Origin: JAAZZY01 sp964612505
Lineage (GTDB): Bacteria > Chlamydiota > Chlamydiia > Chlamydiales > JAAZZY01
Direction: 5' to 3'
Assembly: GCA_964612505.1 (NCBI GenBank)
Contig: CAZTEX010000011.1
Coordinates: 1-64,000, forward strand
Length of the DNA: 64,000 nucleotides
The notes under the pieces were generated by a model that saw only the letters and a program-made list of their open reading frames with translations, searched no databases and was not told the DNA's origin. The stretch's first letter is position 1. Every line of letters starts with the position of its first letter. The position numbers were made by a program, and so were the translations under genes. This document shows positions 62,308-64,000 of this stretch, in pieces.

Positions 62308-64000
62308 TTATTTTTTAACAATCTCTTCTTGGACTTTAGCAGGCACTTTTTCAAAGTGGCTCGGCTCCATACTATAATTTGCACGTCCAGAACTAAGGGA
62401 TCGCAGTGTTGTAGAGTAACCAGACATTTCACTGAGTGGCACTTCTGCTTCTACGATTTGGATACTTTTTTGAGCTCTTTGTCCTAGAATTTTACCGCGA
62501 CGTCTGTTTAAGTCTCCTAGTACATCACCCATTGATTCTTCAGGTGTTGTTACATCGACTTTCATGATCGGTTCAAGAAGAACGGGCTTACATTTTCTGG
62601 CAGCTTCTTTCAAAGCCATCGATCCGCAGATTTTAAACGCCATTTCACTTGAGTCTACATCGTGATAAGATCCAAAGACAATATGTACTTTAACGTCTAT
62701 TAGGTTATATCCAGCCAGCACACCTGTTGTTAGACCTTCCTCAATCCCTTTAATTGTTGGGTTAATATATTCTTTTGGAATAACACCACCCACAATCTTA
62801 CTGACAACTTCATTACCTTTTCCAGGTTCATTAGGTTCAATCTCGACAACAACGTGTGCATATTGACCGCGACCACCCGATTGTTTAACAAACTTGGTGT
62901 CGGCTTTTCCTGGAATAGTGATTGTTTCTTTGTAAGAAACTTGAGGTTTACCTACATCGGCTTCAACGCTGAACTCTCTAAACATTCTATCACGTAGAAT
63001 TTCTAGGTGAAGCTCACCCATACCCGCAATGATTGTTTGTCCTGTCTCTTGATTCGTTGTAACTCTAAAAGTAGGATCTTCTTCAGAAAGTGCTGATAGA
63101 GCTAATGAAAGTTTTTCGCGATCCGCTTTAGATTTTGGTTCAATAGCCATGGAAATTACAGGTTCTGGGAAATCCATTTTCTCAAGTAGTAATGGAGTTC
63201 CAACAGCACATAGAGTATCACCCGTTGTCGTATTTTTTAATCCGATACAAGCGGCAATATCACCTGTGAAGAACTCATCTTTATCATGGCGTTGGTTCGC
63301 ATGCATTTCTAGAAGACGAGTTACACGCTCTTTTTTCCCTTTTGTCGTATTAATAAGAGTCGAGCCTTTTGTTAACGTACCGCTATAAACACGAACAAAC
63401 GTTAAACGACCTACATATGGGTCTGTCATGATTTTAAAGGCTAAAGCAGCTAAAGGAGCATCATCTTTGGGTTCAAGCATGAACTCTTCATGAGTGTCTT
63501 CATTCATCCCTTTAATTTCTCCGCGATCTAGTGGAGAAGGCATCCATCGAACAACCGCATCTAAGAGCTGTTGAACACCTTTGTTTTTAAACGCAGATCC
63601 ACAAAGAACTGGATTGAATTTATTTTGGCATACGCCTTTACGCATTACTGCGTGAATTTCTTTTTCTGTGAGCGTTTCTGGAGCTTCTAAGACTTTCATC
63701 ATGAACTGCTCGTCGTTTTCGTCGATGGTAGCTAGTTCTTCTAAAAGGGCAGCTCTCATTTCTGCACATTTTTCTTTTAAATTATTTGGAATTTCAACTT
63801 CATCCCATTCAGCCCCTTGAGTCTCTTCTTTGAAGATAAGGGCTTTCATTGTAATTAAGTCAACAAGACCTTTGAATTCATTTTCAGCGCCGATTGGGCA
63901 ATGAACTGGGACAGCGTTTGCCCCTAGTTTTTCTCTCATTGTTTTAACGGCATCGAAGAAGTCTGCACCTGTTCTATCCATCTTATTAACAAAAGCAATT
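62308..64000 (-). CDS. fusA: Elongation factor G, 5' end cut by window edge
   Basis: Translocase GTPase of protein synthesis. The minus-strand frame is open to base 64000, giving about 564 C-terminal residues of a roughly 695-residue protein. The first visible residues are IAFVNKMDRTGADFF, with the NKMD (G4) motif of the G domain. Then come domains II to V, including ETIIAGMGELHLEI-like QTIIAGMGELHLEIL and QSGGRGQYAHVVVEIEP. The ending SSGRANYSMEPSHFEKVP is diagnostic. It precedes rpsJ by 13 bases; its start and probably rpsG/rpsL lie beyond the right edge. Confidence 0.98.
   Translation of the reverse strand, partial: IAFVNKMDRTGADFFDAVKTMREKLGANAVPVHCPIGAENEFKGLVDLITMKALIFKEETQGAEWDEVEIPNNLKEKCAEMRAALLEELATIDENDEQFMMKVLEAPETLTEKEIHAVMRKGVCQNKFNPVLCGSAFKNKGVQQLLDAVVRWMPSPLDRGEIKGMNEDTHEEFMLEPKDDAPLAALAFKIMTDPYVGRLTFVRVYSGTLTKGSTLINTTKGKKERVTRLLEMHANQRHDKDEFFTGDIAACIGLKNTTTGDTLCAVGTPLLLEKMDFPEPVISMAIEPKSKADREKLSLALSALSEEDPTFRVTTNQETGQTIIAGMGELHLEILRDRMFREFSVEADVGKPQVSYKETITIPGKADTKFVKQSGGRGQYAHVVVEIEPNEPGKGNEVVSKIVGGVIPKEYINPTIKGIEEGLTTGVLAGYNLIDVKVHIVFGSYHDVDSSEMAFKICGSMALKEAARKCKPVLLEPIMKVDVTTPEESMGDVLGDLNRRRGKILGQRAQKSIQIVEAEVPLSEMSGYSTTLRSLSSGRANYSMEPSHFEKVPAKVQEEIVKK

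Noticed and set aside
1..64000. tRNA, rRNA, CRISPR array, insertion sequence, prophage or replication origin
   Set aside because: Intergenic gaps were read for cloverleaf ends, regular short repeats, transposase motifs and DnaA-box clusters; none was convincing. A tRNAscan or Infernal run would be needed to exclude small RNAs.

Overview
The window is an AT-rich, densely coded bacterial chromosome segment that looks chlamydial (phylum Chlamydiota) but from outside the family Chlamydiaceae. Three things point there. (1) From memory of Chlamydia trachomatis gene order, several blocks match: nrdR-dksA-lspA, hrcA-grpE-dnaK, two RNA methyltransferases, a gltT-like symporter, a lone E2 acyltransferase and kpsF/kdsD; also rsuA-type synthase, gpmA-nifS-nifU, birA, rodA and serS near a P-type ATPase. 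(2) There is a tandem family of MOMP-like outer-membrane barrels. (3) There are functions that Chlamydiaceae lack or are not known for: isocitrate dehydrogenase, alanine dehydrogenase, phosphoheptose isomerase and a diacetamido-uronic-acid type nucleotide-sugar pathway. A Simkania/Rhabdochlamydia/Parachlamydia-like organism is the best guess; the exact family cannot be settled here.

Layout. 1-6.4 kb, minus strand: ald (runs off the left edge), smc, an AIM24-family protein and a two-helix membrane protein. 6.5-15.1 kb, plus strand: serS, an M18 aminopeptidase, a VIT1/CCC1-like membrane protein abutting a P1B-4 type metal ATPase, and a large NAD-glutamate dehydrogenase. 15.1-20.2 kb: a surface-sugar island (glycosyltransferase, aminotransferase, oxidoreductase, divergent N-acetyltransferase) and a sulfotransferase-like protein with a signal peptide. 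20.2-27.4 kb: a tight seven-gene minus-strand run nrdR-dksA-lspA-hypothetical-cinA-uvrA-MFS. 27.6-28.8 kb: a gene broken by an in-frame stop. 29.2-33.0 kb: hrcA-grpE-dnaK with a CIRCE-like operator and a consensus promoter. 33.1-38.7 kb: the MOMP-like cluster, made of two 308-residue paralogs flanking a decayed copy, then a 916-residue protein with three barrel units in tandem. 38.7-40.9 kb: a frameshifted membrane protein with a C-terminal J-domain-like HPDK motif and a broken paralog fragment beside it. 41.3-46 kb: RNA modification enzymes, a thioredoxin-fold protein, gmhA and lpxK. 46.3-51 kb: dicarboxylate/glutamate symporter, E2, icd (opposite strand) and kdsD. 51-58.9 kb: a disordered repeat protein, rsuA-like synthase, a GT90 glycosyltransferase, gpmA, degenerate nifS and nifU, birA and a zinc peptidase. 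59-64 kb: rodA with a small partner, a tyrP-like permease, rpsJ and fusA (runs off the right edge).

How it fits together. Ald, glutamate dehydrogenase and isocitrate dehydrogenase suggest amino-acid-fuelled carbon metabolism with a fuller TCA cycle than in pathogenic chlamydiae. GmhA, LpxK, KdsD, the nucleotide-sugar genes, GT90 and the sulfotransferase suggest a more elaborate envelope glycan than the truncated chlamydial LPS. The most unusual feature is the triple-barrel outer-membrane fusion and the duplication, conversion and decay history visible around it. No tRNA, rRNA, CRISPR array, insertion sequence or phage was recognised.
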